Below are positions 42,395 to 51,053 of a DNA stretch of 64,000 bases, in pieces; positions within the stretch are counted from its first letter, which is position 1, and each line of letters begins with the position of its first letter. Below the pieces are notes generated by a model, which had not been told where the DNA came from, made no database searches, and saw only the letters and a program-made list of their open reading frames with translations. The stretch spans positions 186,001 to 250,000 of the forward strand of contig NZ_SJSY01000076.1 of NCBI RefSeq assembly GCF_004352915.1, read 5' to 3'. The position numbers were made by a program, and so were the translations under genes. Source of the DNA: Flavobacterium zhairuonense. Lineage in GTDB: Bacteria; Bacteroidota; Bacteroidia; Flavobacteriales; Flavobacteriaceae.

Positions 42395-44731
42395 TTATCC
42401 TACGACATCTAATTTAGCAAATCTTAATAACAATTTCTTGATTCCGCCTACTTCAAATTTTATTTCGGCTTTTTTATCAGCGCCAACACCTTCCAGATTA
42501 ATCACTTCGCCTTTTCCAAAACGTTCGTGCATTACCACATTTCCAACCGTTAACTTACTATCAAATAAGTTTGGAGCACCGGCATTTGGATTCGTTCCGC
42601 CAACTGGCTTAAGCTTTCTAATATTCAAATCCGGTTTCGGATTATTATCTGTAATATGTTTTGGTGGCGTTCCTCCAACTGGCTTAGATAATCGTAGTTT
42701 TGATTTATCAACATCTCCAAAAATATCACCGTCAATTGGTGATTTATAACGATAATTAGTTTCAGACGGAGTCAAATATTCTAAATACTGACCATCAATT
42801 TCCTCAATAAAACGCGACGGTTCACTATCTGTCAGTTTCCCCCAACGATAGCGCGACTGTGCATAAGTCAAATACGCCTGATGTTCAGCACGAGTTAAAG
42901 CTACGTAAAATAATCGTCGTTCTTCTTCCAATTCACTTCTCGTACTCATACTCATAGCAGACGGAAACAAATCTTCCTCCATTCCTACAACGAAAACATG
43001 TGGGAATTCAAGTCCTTTTGCCAAGTGAATTGTCATTAGAGCCACACGATCTTCATCGTTGGTATCTTTATCTAAATCTGTTGCTAAAGCTACATCTTCC
43101 ATAAATTCAGAAAGCGCACCTCTAGCTCCGTCAATTTCTCTTTGTCCTTCAGTAAAATCTTTGATACCGTTTAAAAGTTCTTCTATATTCTGAATTTTTG
43201 CCATTCCTTCCGGCGTAGCATCTTTTTTCAATTCCTGAACCAAACCGGTTTTCTTTGCAACGTGATCCGTAATGTAAAAAGCATCCTGATTTTGATCAAT
43301 AACCTGAAAACTCTGAATCATTGTTACAAAATCTTTCAATTTGTTTTTTGTCCCAGCATTCAGTTTTAAATCGATTTTATCGATATTCACCATTACTTCC
43401 CAAATCGAACGTTTGTAATGATTTGCCGCAATAGTCAATTTTTCAACAGTAGTATCTCCAATTCCACGAGCCGGATAATTGATCACACGAATCAAAGCTT
43501 CCTCATCTTTTGGATTCAAAACCAAACGCAAATAGCATAAAACGTCTTTGATCTCTTTACGTTGGTAAAAAGATAAACCGCCATAAATTCGATACGGAAT
43601 ATCACGTTTTCTCAATGCATCTTCCATTGCACGCGATTGCGCATTCGTTCTATATAAAATCGCGAAAGCGCCATTATGCAATTGATTCTGCATTTTCTGC
43701 TCAAAAATCGTACTGGCAACAAAACGGCCTTCTTCAGCATCGGTCAAACTTCTATGGACTTTGATTCTTGGCCCAAATTCATTTGCTGTCCAAACTACTT
43801 TATCAAGCTTTGTTTTATTGTGATCCATTACAGTATTTGCAGCTTCAACGATATTTCGTGTCGAACGGTAATTCTGCTCCAAACGGAACATTACCACGCC
43901 TTCATAATCTTTCTGGAAGTTCAAAATATTATTGATATTCGCTCCACGGAAAGCATAAATACTCTGCGCATCATCACCAACCACACAAATATTCTGAAAT
44001 TTATCAGATAAAGCTCTAACGATCAAATACTGAGAGTGATTCGTATCTTGGTACTCATCAACCAAAATATAGCGGAAACGGTTTTGGTATTTTGCCAAAA
44101 CTTCAGGAAAACGAGTCAGTAATTCATTGGTTTTCAATAATAAATCATCAAAATCCATTGCACCAGCTTTAAAACAGCGCTCCACATATTGCTGATAAAT
44201 CTCACCCAATCTTGGTCTTTTTGCCATGGCATCGGCTTCAACCAATTCTGGATTATTAAAATATGCTTTAACGGTAATTAAACTGTTTTTATAACTAGAT
44301 ATACGTCCTAAAATCTGTTTTGGTTTATAGATATCGCGATCCAACTGCATTTCTTTAATAATTGAAGAAATCAATCTGGCCGAATCCTGAGAATCATAAA
44401 TAGTAAAATTGGAAGGATAACCCAAATGATCTGATTCTGCTCTAAGAATACGAGCAAAAATCGAGTGAAACGTTCCCATCCAAAGGTTTTTCGCTTCAGA
44501 TGCTCCCACAATATCCGAAATCCTGTGTTTCATTTCCCTCGCCGCTTTATTAGTAAAAGTCAGCGACAAAATATTGAATGCATCAATTCCCTGATGCATC
44601 AAATAAGCAATTCTAATCGTTAAAACTCGAGTTTTTCCCGAACCTGCACCAGCAATAATAATCATTGGCCCGTCTTTCTTTAAAACAGGCGCTCTCTGCG
44701 CTTCGTTGAGCTGGTCAATATATTTCTGCAT
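42395..44731 (-). CDS. UvrD/PcrA family ATP-dependent DNA helicase
   Basis: A 778-residue superfamily 1A helicase. Motif I is IIAGAGSGKTRVLTIR, Ia LTFTNKAAREMK, II VDEYQDTN, III VVGDDAQSIYAFRGA, IV EQNYRST, V MTIHLAKGLEFPHVFVVGMEE and VI YVALTRAEHQAYLTYAQSRYRWG. The C-terminal tail contains two KPVGGT words and a Tudor-like RNA-polymerase-binding module (VVMHERFGKGEVINLEG) as in PcrA/UvrD. It acts in repair and removal of recombinases. The ATG at 44731 is preferred to an upstream TTG because an AAGGAG lies 9 bases before it, unusual in this phylum, and a TATTTTTG -7 element lies further upstream. Confidence 0.95.
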   Translation of the reverse strand: MQKYIDQLNEAQRAPVLKKDGPMIIIAGAGSGKTRVLTIRIAYLMHQGIDAFNILSLTFTNKAAREMKHRISDIVGASEAKNLWMGTFHSIFARILRAESDHLGYPSNFTIYDSQDSARLISSIIKEMQLDRDIYKPKQILGRISSYKNSLITVKAYFNNPELVEADAMAKRPRLGEIYQQYVERCFKAGAMDFDDLLLKTNELLTRFPEVLAKYQNRFRYILVDEYQDTNHSQYLIVRALSDKFQNICVVGDDAQSIYAFRGANINNILNFQKDYEGVVMFRLEQNYRSTRNIVEAANTVMDHNKTKLDKVVWTANEFGPRIKVHRSLTDAEEGRFVASTIFEQKMQNQLHNGAFAILYRTNAQSRAMEDALRKRDIPYRIYGGLSFYQRKEIKDVLCYLRLVLNPKDEEALIRVINYPARGIGDTTVEKLTIAANHYKRSIWEVMVNIDKIDLKLNAGTKNKLKDFVTMIQSFQVIDQNQDAFYITDHVAKKTGLVQELKKDATPEGMAKIQNIEELLNGIKDFTEGQREIDGARGALSEFMEDVALATDLDKDTNDEDRVALMTIHLAKGLEFPHVFVVGMEEDLFPSAMSMSTRSELEEERRLFYVALTRAEHQAYLTYAQSRYRWGKLTDSEPSRFIEEIDGQYLEYLTPSETNYRYKSPIDGDIFGDVDKSKLRLSKPVGGTPPKHITDNNPKPDLNIRKLKPVGGTNPNAGAPNLFDSKLTVGNVVMHERFGKGEVINLEGVGADKKAEIKFEVGGIKKLLLRFAKLDVVG

Positions 44732-44740
44732 GTAATTTAT

Positions 44741-44760
44741 CTCCTTTATATGCAAAAATA
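44741..44760 (-). promoter_or_regulatory. -7 element and Shine-Dalgarno site of the UvrD/PcrA gene
   Basis: TATTTTTG (44753-44760) and AAGGAG (44741-44746) on the minus strand lie upstream of the ATG at 44731. The Shine-Dalgarno spacing of 9 bases is classical, but flavobacterial ribosomes are reported to occlude the anti-SD, so its use is doubtful. Confidence 0.45.
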
Positions 44761-44783
44761 AGAATTAAAACTCTAAATAACTA

Positions 44784-44963
44784 CTAAGATTCCAAGGTTC
44801 TAAGATGCTAAGTTTTTTCTTTTTTTTAAGCCGAACATTAGGCATTTTTTCAGGCATGGTTTCCCGCTTTCGGCTATATCTCTCCGCTCCGCTGCGAGGA
44901 TACCGCCTCAATCGGGGCTAAATTCAAACAGTTTTTTTTTAGATACTAAGATGCTAAGTTTTT
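44784..44963. repeat. GC-rich element between direct repeats of an octad array
   Basis: Octads ctaagatt, ccaaggtt, ctaagatg, ctaagttt run at 44784-44815. The 18-bp string ctaagatgctaagttttt occurs at 44800-44817 and again at 44946-44963. Between them lies a GC-rich block (about 44829-44924) with ctccgctccgctgcgagga and aatcggggcta, unlike its AT-rich surroundings. No ORF is credible there. The block matches, by recollection, a repeat scattered through Flavobacterium genomes. Confidence 0.65.
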
Positions 44964-45036
44964 AACTAAAAGAAGAGAAACTTAACAACTTAGAATCTTA
45001 GTTATAAAACACATTATATAATGTTCTATAAAAAAA

Positions 45037-45191
45037 ATGTGCCGTTAGGCACATTATATTGGTAGCAAAAAATAGATTTGAATTTGATCGGCGTGCCGTA
45101 GGTACGCAATAACAATAATATTGCGTACCTACGGCACGCTAAATATATATTTAATATATAATTTCTACCGATATCGAGTGCCTAACGGCAG
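45037..45191. repeat. Nested palindromic REP/MITE-like element
   Basis: An inner perfect hairpin has arms gcgtgccgtaggtacgcaat (45091-45110) and its complement (45120-45139). An outer pair gccgttaggcac (45041-45052) and gtgcctaacggc (45178-45189) encloses it, with ggtag/ctacc between the two pairs. Small hairpins sit at each outer end. Together with the octad block it fills the 503-bp gap 44732-45234; no gene is seen there. Confidence 0.85.
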
Positions 45192-45234
45192 ATTTAAATT
45201 TCTTCAAATCTCTATATAAGCAAATAATGCAGAA

Positions 45235-46002
45235 CTACTTATAGAAAACATCATAAGCAAAACGAATCAGCGTTCCTACAACAACCATCAGAAAGAAAAT
45301 CCTAATAAATCCATTCCCTTTATTGATAGCCAGTTTTGCCCCTAGCCACCCTCCAAGTCCGTTGCTGATTGCCATCGGGATTGCGATTGCCCAAATAATT
45401 TTTCCTTTAATCATAAACAAACATATCGAACCAAAGTTTGTAGCAAGATTGACCATTTTCGCATTCGCGGAAGCGTGAAGAAAATCAAAACCCAACAGTG
45501 CAATAATAGCCACCACAAAAAAACTTCCCGTACCAGGGCCAATAAATCCATCATAAAAACCAACAATCATACTGATTACAACGGCATAAACAATCTGAGT
45601 GATTTCTGAATGATCTTTCGCAACATGTTGTCCAAAATTTTTCTTTGCATACGTATAAACAAACAACAACGACAAAACCACCAATAAAAGCGGTTTCATA
45701 AAATCATTACTCACCAATGTCAAAATTGTAGAACCTAAAAATGCCGATGGAACAGCCAAGCACATCATAATAATCAGCAATTTCCATTGAATTACTACTT
45801 TTTTCAAATATTGAAAAGCAGCAAATGAAGTCCCTGAAAATGCCGGGATTTTTAACGTCCCTATAACTGTAGAAACTGGAAGATTTGGCAATAAAATCAA
45901 TCCCATTGGGGTTTGGATTAATCCGCCACCACCAACAATAGCATCAATAAAACCTGCTGCAAAAGCAGCCAAACAAAGCAAAATAATTATATATAAATCC
46001 AT
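45235..46002 (-). CDS. Sulfite exporter TauE/SafE family permease
   Basis: A 255-residue inner membrane protein with about eight helices in two half-repeats. The N-terminal GFIDAIVGGGGLIQTPMGLI and the second-half GFYDGFIGPGTGSFFVVAII are the paired signature of TauE/SafE (DUF81) permeases, which export sulfite, sulfoacetate or related small anions. The substrate is not known. A full promoter match lies upstream (46040-46073). It shares a 127-bp divergent gap with the next gene. Confidence 0.94.
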   Translation of the reverse strand: MDLYIIILLCLAAFAAGFIDAIVGGGGLIQTPMGLILLPNLPVSTVIGTLKIPAFSGTSFAAFQYLKKVVIQWKLLIIMMCLAVPSAFLGSTILTLVSNDFMKPLLLVVLSLLFVYTYAKKNFGQHVAKDHSEITQIVYAVVISMIVGFYDGFIGPGTGSFFVVAIIALLGFDFLHASANAKMVNLATNFGSICLFMIKGKIIWAIAIPMAISNGLGGWLGAKLAINKGNGFIRIFFLMVVVGTLIRFAYDVFYK

Positions 46003-46039
46003 TAAAAGTATGTTTCGGTAGATTTTGAAAAACTAGTTG

Positions 46040-46073
46040 CAAAAGTAAGGCTTTCCGTTTTGTTTATTACCAA
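46040..46073 (-). promoter_or_regulatory. Promoter of the TauE/SafE gene
   Basis: On the minus strand TTG (46073-46071), 23-bp spacer, then TACTTTTG (46047-46040), fitting TTG-N17-23-TAnnTTTG. It lies about 37 bp before the ATG. Confidence 0.55.
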
Positions 46074-46104
46074 AAATTTAAAATGGATTTCTCATCAAAA
46101 AGTA

Positions 46105-46112
46105 TATTTTTG
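46105..46112 (+). promoter_or_regulatory. Putative -7 element of the 173-residue protein gene
   Basis: TATTTTTG lies 17 bp before the ATG at 46130; no -33 TTG is seen. Confidence 0.4.
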
Positions 46113-46129
46113 CTAAAAAATTTACCCAA

Positions 46130-46651
46130 ATGGACTTTAATAGAATTATAGAATTAGCCAGTTATACTTTACCTGCAATTGTAACCGGATTTGTAGCTTA
46201 CAGTTTTTTTGAACTGCATATCAAAAACAATGATAAAAAACGCGCTTTTTTATTGAATAGAGACTACCAGAAGCAATCATTGCCAATACGTTTGCAAGCA
46301 TATGAGCGTATGACGTTATTTTTGGAACGCATCAATTTGACGAAATTATTAATTAGAGTTGCGCCAATCTCTAACGACAAACACGATTATGAAAATTTCC
46401 TTATTGACCAAATCGAAAATGAATTCGAGCACAATTTGACGCAACAAATCTATATGTCTGAAGAATGCTGGACAATAATCACAACGGCAAAAAACGCAAC
46501 AATACAAATGATTCGTAAAGCTGCAATGAGCGACCGTGTGGAAAATGCAGATAAATTACGTGAAGTTATTTTGAATGATTTGTTAGAAAAACAATCGCCA
46601 AGCAACGCCGCTTTGAGCTTTATTAAAAATGAAGTTGCAGATCTTTGGTAA
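46130..46651 (+). CDS. Conserved hypothetical protein with N-terminal membrane helix
   Basis: A 173-residue protein with one membrane helix at about residues 11-28 (YTLPAIVTGFVAYSFFEL) and a helical soluble part rich in charged residues (LPIRLQAYERMTLFLERIN, DYENFLIDQIENEFEHNLTQQIY). It appears in many flavobacterial genomes with this layout but has no known function; I do not recognise a characterised family. It has its own -7 element and ends 9 bp from the convergent HAD-like gene. Confidence 0.75.
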   Translation: MDFNRIIELASYTLPAIVTGFVAYSFFELHIKNNDKKRAFLLNRDYQKQSLPIRLQAYERMTLFLERINLTKLLIRVAPISNDKHDYENFLIDQIENEFEHNLTQQIYMSEECWTIITTAKNATIQMIRKAAMSDRVENADKLREVILNDLLEKQSPSNAALSFIKNEVADLW

Positions 46652-46660
46652 AATTAAATT

Positions 46661-47095
46661 TTAAACTGATTTTAAAATTTTCTGAACCCAATCTTCATCA
46701 TTTTCGGAAATAATAATAGTTTTGAAACCATTTTTTTTTCCTTCAATTTCTACTCCAATTGAATCATCTATGTGAAGGTCAATATTAAACATCGGAGGAA
46801 ACTTCGAACAATAAATATTTCTTTTAGCTATTTTCTTCTGGTGTTTTTGCTGATTTACAATACAATCAACAGAAACACCATAAGAATAAAACATTAATCT
46901 AATTTTAAACTCGCTTCTATAAGAAGTAGTATATATGTAGATTTTATGTTTTCTCTTCTTTAATTCTTTAAATAAATATACCGTTCCTCTTCTAATTTGT
47001 TCAATTTCAAAAAACTTTCGGAACAAATTATTCTTTTCTAGATCAAATTTGTTTTTTGCTATTAAAGTATCATCTAAATCAAAAGATATAATCAT
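46661..47095 (-). CDS. Small HAD-like hydrolase
   Basis: A 144-residue protein with HAD-superfamily motifs: motif I FDLDDT (nucleophile D6, D8), motif II YTTS (T56/T57), and the acidic motif IV HIDDS (D110, D111). A clear motif III Lys is not obvious, though several Lys lie in QQKHQKKIAKR. It has only a minimal or no cap domain, so it may be a C0-type phosphatase acting on large substrates or a polynucleotide; that is inference. It follows the patatin gene by 7 bp and is very likely in one operon with it. Confidence 0.82.
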   Translation of the reverse strand: MIISFDLDDTLIAKNKFDLEKNNLFRKFFEIEQIRRGTVYLFKELKKRKHKIYIYTTSYRSEFKIRLMFYSYGVSVDCIVNQQKHQKKIAKRNIYCSKFPPMFNIDLHIDDSIGVEIEGKKNGFKTIIISENDEDWVQKILKSV

Positions 47096-47102
47096 ATCAA
47101 TC

Positions 47103-48011
47103 TCAAATCAATATCTTATTATCACTCATAACTTCTGATTTATTCTGAGCATATTCAAAACCTTGCTTCCACCATTCTTTCATTATTTCTTTATTGAAAA
47201 TAAGAGCGTTGTCCGTAAGTTTTGTTGGTGTGTAGTATAAATTAAGTTTTACATCTTTATTATTTGCCATAAGTTTTCCTATAGCAATATCGTGTTTTTC
47301 AACCTGATCCAGAGCAATTCGGAACAAATCGATCATTAACGAAAATGGATTTTTGCCAATTACTGTTTTAGTTGTATTTACCTCAGTTTCTAAAATAATA
47401 ACATCAATTTCAGTGGCACCGCGATTGATTGCTTCACGAATTGGAACTAAACTGGAGAATCCGCCGTCACCATACTCGCAATTGTTTTTTTCAACCAAAC
47501 TCATAAACGGCACATAATTACTTGAAATCCAAGACCATTCAATAAATTCCTCATAAGTACAATCTTTAACCGATTTATATTCTGATTCGTTTTTGGTGAA
47601 ATTTGTTACTGTAACAATAACATCAGTTTTAAGTTTTTTAAGCTTATTAAAATCTGAAAGCGAGAAATTATTCTGAATGTATTTCTTCAATCCTTTGCTT
47701 TCTCCAAAAGTTCGTTTTCCTTTAAAAAATTGACGCAAAACATTAAAGTGATTAATTGTCACAATATCAACTCCGTCTTTATTTTTAACTACAAAAGGAC
47801 AGATATTAAAAATACTTGCCATTGTAACATTAGTATAAACAGAATGTATTTTTTTGATGTGACCAAGAGCCAAATGCGGAATTAATAAACTTCCTGTGGA
47901 AGTCCCTATAAACAAATCGTATTCGTGGTTTTTTTCTTCAATTAAATATTGTGCAACTCCGCCGGCAAATGCGCCTTTACTTCCGCCGCCAGAAATAACT
48001 AATGCTTTCAT
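47103..48011 (-). CDS. Patatin-like phospholipase
   Basis: A 302-residue serine lipid acyl hydrolase of the patatin family. The oxyanion loop is GGGSKGAFAGG (8-18), the nucleophile is S38 in GTSTG, and the dyad Asp is D182 in YGDGGF. No signal peptide or barrel domain is seen, so it is a cytoplasmic type. It would hydrolyse phospholipid ester bonds; the specific lipid is not known. It lies 7 bp before the HAD-like gene, and the M1 aminopeptidase gene lies upstream, 111 bp away on the same strand. Confidence 0.92.
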   Translation of the reverse strand: MKALVISGGGSKGAFAGGVAQYLIEEKNHEYDLFIGTSTGSLLIPHLALGHIKKIHSVYTNVTMASIFNICPFVVKNKDGVDIVTINHFNVLRQFFKGKRTFGESKGLKKYIQNNFSLSDFNKLKKLKTDVIVTVTNFTKNESEYKSVKDCTYEEFIEWSWISSNYVPFMSLVEKNNCEYGDGGFSSLVPIREAINRGATEIDVIILETEVNTTKTVIGKNPFSLMIDLFRIALDQVEKHDIAIGKLMANNKDVKLNLYYTPTKLTDNALIFNKEIMKEWWKQGFEYAQNKSEVMSDNKILI

Positions 48012-48122
48012 ATGTGGTATTGTAGGTTTTGTTTTTTTAGATAATAGAGCAAAGAAGCAAGGGCAAAGATTATCTATAAACAGACAAATCTTTCATCTTT
48101 CGTCTTGATTCTTTCATTTTTT

Positions 48123-50183
48123 CTATTCTTTCAGCAAACGATTTAATTGAAATTGCTCATCGGGGGTCAAATTAGGCAAAATTCTGTTAAACGAAGCACG
48201 CATTTCTGAATTTTTTAATAACATTCTGATTGTATCTCTTCCAAATTTTGAAAACTGCCACATATGATGTGTTGTCGACGAAACTAAGTTACTCAAAACC
48301 TGATCGTTGATAATTTTAAACGCTATCAGTTTTTCAAGCGCATTTTGTCTGGTTGTCGCTTCGTATTTAGTAGAAGAAAAATTAATTAATTCTGTAACAA
48401 GTTCATCTGGATTTTCAGTGTAATTTGGCGTAGATAATGCCAGCGAAAGCCACATTGTACGAAGATTATAATCGTTAAAACCAATCCAATCTTTTGATTT
48501 GTCTAAATATGCTGTTCGATGTTCCGGAAAATTTCGCCACAACCAATATAATGCTACTTCTTGGGTTTGATAGGATTTATCATCTAGCAAAGTTTCATAT
48601 TCAGTTCTGAAATCTTCTGGGATTTTGGTTAAACTTTCAGCAACAGTTTGACGAATCTGAACATCATTGTTTTTCATTGCTAACAACAATAATTCTTTCT
48701 TTGCTTCATATTTCTCATTTTCCAATTGATCAATAATAGCTTCTTTTATCGAGTGATAAACATCTGAATTCAAAGTCTTAGCAAAAAAATCTTTCTTTTC
48801 TGCCAAAGGCGTTTTTTTCAATTTATCAACCTCTAACCGAATCTGAATTGCTTTGTTTTTGCTCAATAGCGCATTTGCAGTTGACGTATCAAAAACCGTC
48901 GATTCCAGCCATGTTTTTTGAAATTTTTCCAAATCAAAATTAGATACTTTTCTGATTTCGCTAAAAAAATCTTCTGTGTTTACCGTTTGATACGCGTATT
49001 TTTTAAGATAACTTTTTATTGCTTTTTTAAATGCCTTATCGCCAATTGATTCGTGCAAAACAAAAAGTGCCCAAGCTCCTTTTTCATAAAAAGTAAGCGA
49101 ACTAGCTTTTGGATTCAAAACTGGAATCGAATCGGTTCTTGAAGCAAATTTTATTTGTTGAGCAGTGTCATAAAGTTTCGAATAAAAATAATCGTCACCA
49201 AAAATATCGCGTTCAGCTAAAGCTGCATAATAAGTAGCAAAGCCTTCCTGAAGCCAATGATGTTTGCTGCTTTCCGCTGTAATCAAATTCCCAAACCAAT
49301 GATGTGCTAGTTCATGCGCATCGACATTTGTATAATTGCGATCTCCAAAACCAACTGAATCAACAACATATCTAGTCGCAAAAAGTGTTGAAGTTGTGTT
49401 TTCCATTCCGGCATATAAAAAATCTCGTACGGGAATTTCTCTATAAATTCCCCAAGGATATTTTACGCCGATTTCTTTCTCCAAAAAATCAAAAATACGT
49501 TTTGAATAGCGGTAAGTAGATTCAAAGCGCGACGCATCTTTATTTTCTAAATAATATTCGAGCGGAATATTAGATTTAGATTCCGATTTCTTTTTGTCGT
49601 ATTTCCCAATAGCAAGCATTAAAACATAAGAACTCATTGGTTTTTCCATTTCATATTGCCAATAAAATGAATTTCCTTTTTGAGTTTTTTCTTTTAAAAT
49701 TCCGTTTGAGACAACTTGATAAGCCGTATCATAAGTTATTCCTAAGTTAAAAACTACTTTTTCATTTACATCATCAAAACTCGGAAACCAATTACTGGTG
49801 TATCTTCCCTGCCCTTGTGTCCAGATTTGAACGTCTTTATTTTCAATATCAACAAAATACAAAGCTTGTTTTGGCTTTGCCGTATATTCAAAGGTCAAGT
49901 GATTTTCGCCTTTTTGGAAATTAGAAACGATTGCCAATTGCTTACCGGAATTAACAAAAACCGCATTGTGATTATTGATTTTTACATTAGAAAATTCCAT
50001 GTTTTTTGCATCAACCTTTATGGTGTCTATGGGTTTTAAAACCGTAAAATCATAATCAACAAAACCCGAAATTGATTTTTCTTTGGCATTCAATTTTAAT
50101 TGTCCCGAAGCCGATTTAAAATCGACATATTGAGTTTGTTGGGCAAATGCTAAGGAAGTTATGAAGAGAAAAATGTATTTCAT
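48123..50183 (-). CDS. M1 family metallopeptidase (aminopeptidase)
   Basis: A 686-residue exported gluzincin aminopeptidase. The signal peptide covers 1-14 (SLAFAQ). Substrate-binding GMENTTS lies at about 259-265, the zinc site is HELAHHW (H290, E291, H294) and its third ligand is the Glu in WLQEGF (about E313). A C-terminal HEAT/ARM-like helical domain follows (450-686). The reading frame extends 35 codons upstream, overlapping the divergent gene; the ATG at 50183 gives a proper signal peptide. TAACTTTG (50218-50211) is a good -7 element in front of it. Confidence 0.93.
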   Translation of the reverse strand: MKYIFLFITSLAFAQQTQYVDFKSASGQLKLNAKEKSISGFVDYDFTVLKPIDTIKVDAKNMEFSNVKINNHNAVFVNSGKQLAIVSNFQKGENHLTFEYTAKPKQALYFVDIENKDVQIWTQGQGRYTSNWFPSFDDVNEKVVFNLGITYDTAYQVVSNGILKEKTQKGNSFYWQYEMEKPMSSYVLMLAIGKYDKKKSESKSNIPLEYYLENKDASRFESTYRYSKRIFDFLEKEIGVKYPWGIYREIPVRDFLYAGMENTTSTLFATRYVVDSVGFGDRNYTNVDAHELAHHWFGNLITAESSKHHWLQEGFATYYAALAERDIFGDDYFYSKLYDTAQQIKFASRTDSIPVLNPKASSLTFYEKGAWALFVLHESIGDKAFKKAIKSYLKKYAYQTVNTEDFFSEIRKVSNFDLEKFQKTWLESTVFDTSTANALLSKNKAIQIRLEVDKLKKTPLAEKKDFFAKTLNSDVYHSIKEAIIDQLENEKYEAKKELLLLAMKNNDVQIRQTVAESLTKIPEDFRTEYETLLDDKSYQTQEVALYWLWRNFPEHRTAYLDKSKDWIGFNDYNLRTMWLSLALSTPNYTENPDELVTELINFSSTKYEATTRQNALEKLIAFKIINDQVLSNLVSSTTHHMWQFSKFGRDTIRMLLKNSEMRASFNRILPNLTPDEQFQLNRLLKE

Positions 50184-50210
50184 TAAAATTTTGAATTTAT
50201 TCCAAATTCC

Positions 50211-50218
50211 CAAAGTTA
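50211..50218 (-). promoter_or_regulatory. Putative -7 element of the M1 peptidase gene
   Basis: TAACTTTG on the minus strand lies about 28 bp before the ATG at 50183. A TTG occurs 15 bp further upstream, shorter than the usual 17-23 bp spacer. Confidence 0.45.
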
Positions 50219-50278
50219 CAAACCTTTCATCAACAAATAGAATGAAATTTGTAAGTTTACGATTTAAAATTCCAAATC

Positions 50279-51022
50279 GTGTCAACACCTAAAAAAGCCT
50301 TATTCAATTGGAGCAGCGGAAAAGATTCTGCACTTTCTCTCTATAAAATTCTTCGAAATCCTGATTTTAAAATCGAATATTTATTGACGAGTGTCAATAA
50401 ACAATTTCAGCGAATTTCCATGCACGGTGTTCGTGTTGAACTGTTGAAAGCGCAAGCGAAAAGCATTGGAATTCCATTAAAAACAATGGAAATTCCGGAA
50501 ATGCCAACTATGGAAGTCTATGAAGATGTGATGTTTGAAACATTGGCAGAACTAAAAAATGAAGGCATTTCACATTCTGTTTTTGGTGATATATTTTTAG
50601 AAGATCTGCGCAAATATCGTGAAGATCAATTGGCAAAATTGGGTTTTGAAGGTGTTTTTCCAATTTGGAAGATTTCGTCGCACGATTTGATTCAGGAATT
50701 TATTTCGCTTGGTTTTAAAACTATCGTGGTTTGTGTGAATGAAAAATATCTAGACAAAAGTTTTGTTGGCCGAATTATAGACCAAGATTTCATCAATGAT
50801 TTGCCTGAAAATGTTGATGTTTGTGGCGAAAACGGAGAATTTCACACTTTTGCTTTTGACGGACCCATTTTCTCTAAACCTATAGATTTTGAAATTGGAG
50901 AAATCGTGTATCGCAAATATGAAAAACCAGAAACTGATGATTCTTCAAATAAAGCTTGTGACACAAACGACAAAACTGCTTTCGATTTCGGATTTTGGTA
51001 TTGTGATTTGATCGCCAAGTGA
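50279..51022 (+). CDS. Dph6-like PP-loop ATP-binding protein (diphthine--ammonia ligase family)
   Basis: A 247-residue adenine nucleotide alpha hydrolase. The PP-loop is FNWSSGKDSALSLYKI near residue 9, and the family blocks QRISMHGVRVELLKAQA, VFGDIFLEDLRKYREDQLAKL and VCGENGEFHTFAFDGP are present. In eukaryotes and archaea the family amidates diphthine on EF2; bacteria lack diphthamide, so the bacterial role is unknown. The start is GTG at 50279 because no ATG is available in frame upstream of the conserved core. It is followed 31 bp later by the HEAGH-motif gene on the same strand. Confidence 0.88.
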   Translation: MSTPKKALFNWSSGKDSALSLYKILRNPDFKIEYLLTSVNKQFQRISMHGVRVELLKAQAKSIGIPLKTMEIPEMPTMEVYEDVMFETLAELKNEGISHSVFGDIFLEDLRKYREDQLAKLGFEGVFPIWKISSHDLIQEFISLGFKTIVVCVNEKYLDKSFVGRIIDQDFINDLPENVDVCGENGEFHTFAFDGPIFSKPIDFEIGEIVYRKYEKPETDDSSNKACDTNDKTAFDFGFWYCDLIAK

Positions 51023-51053
51023 GAAGTTAATTTTATAAATAAAGCTAATTAAG

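Noticed and set aside
44829..44924. A tRNA or other structured RNA gene in the GC-rich block
   Set aside because: No cloverleaf arms, T-loop word or CCA end could be made out; it resembles a dispersed repeat instead.
50184..50288. A 35-codon N-terminal extension of the M1 peptidase
   Set aside because: It overlaps the divergent Dph6-like gene and would bury the signal peptide.
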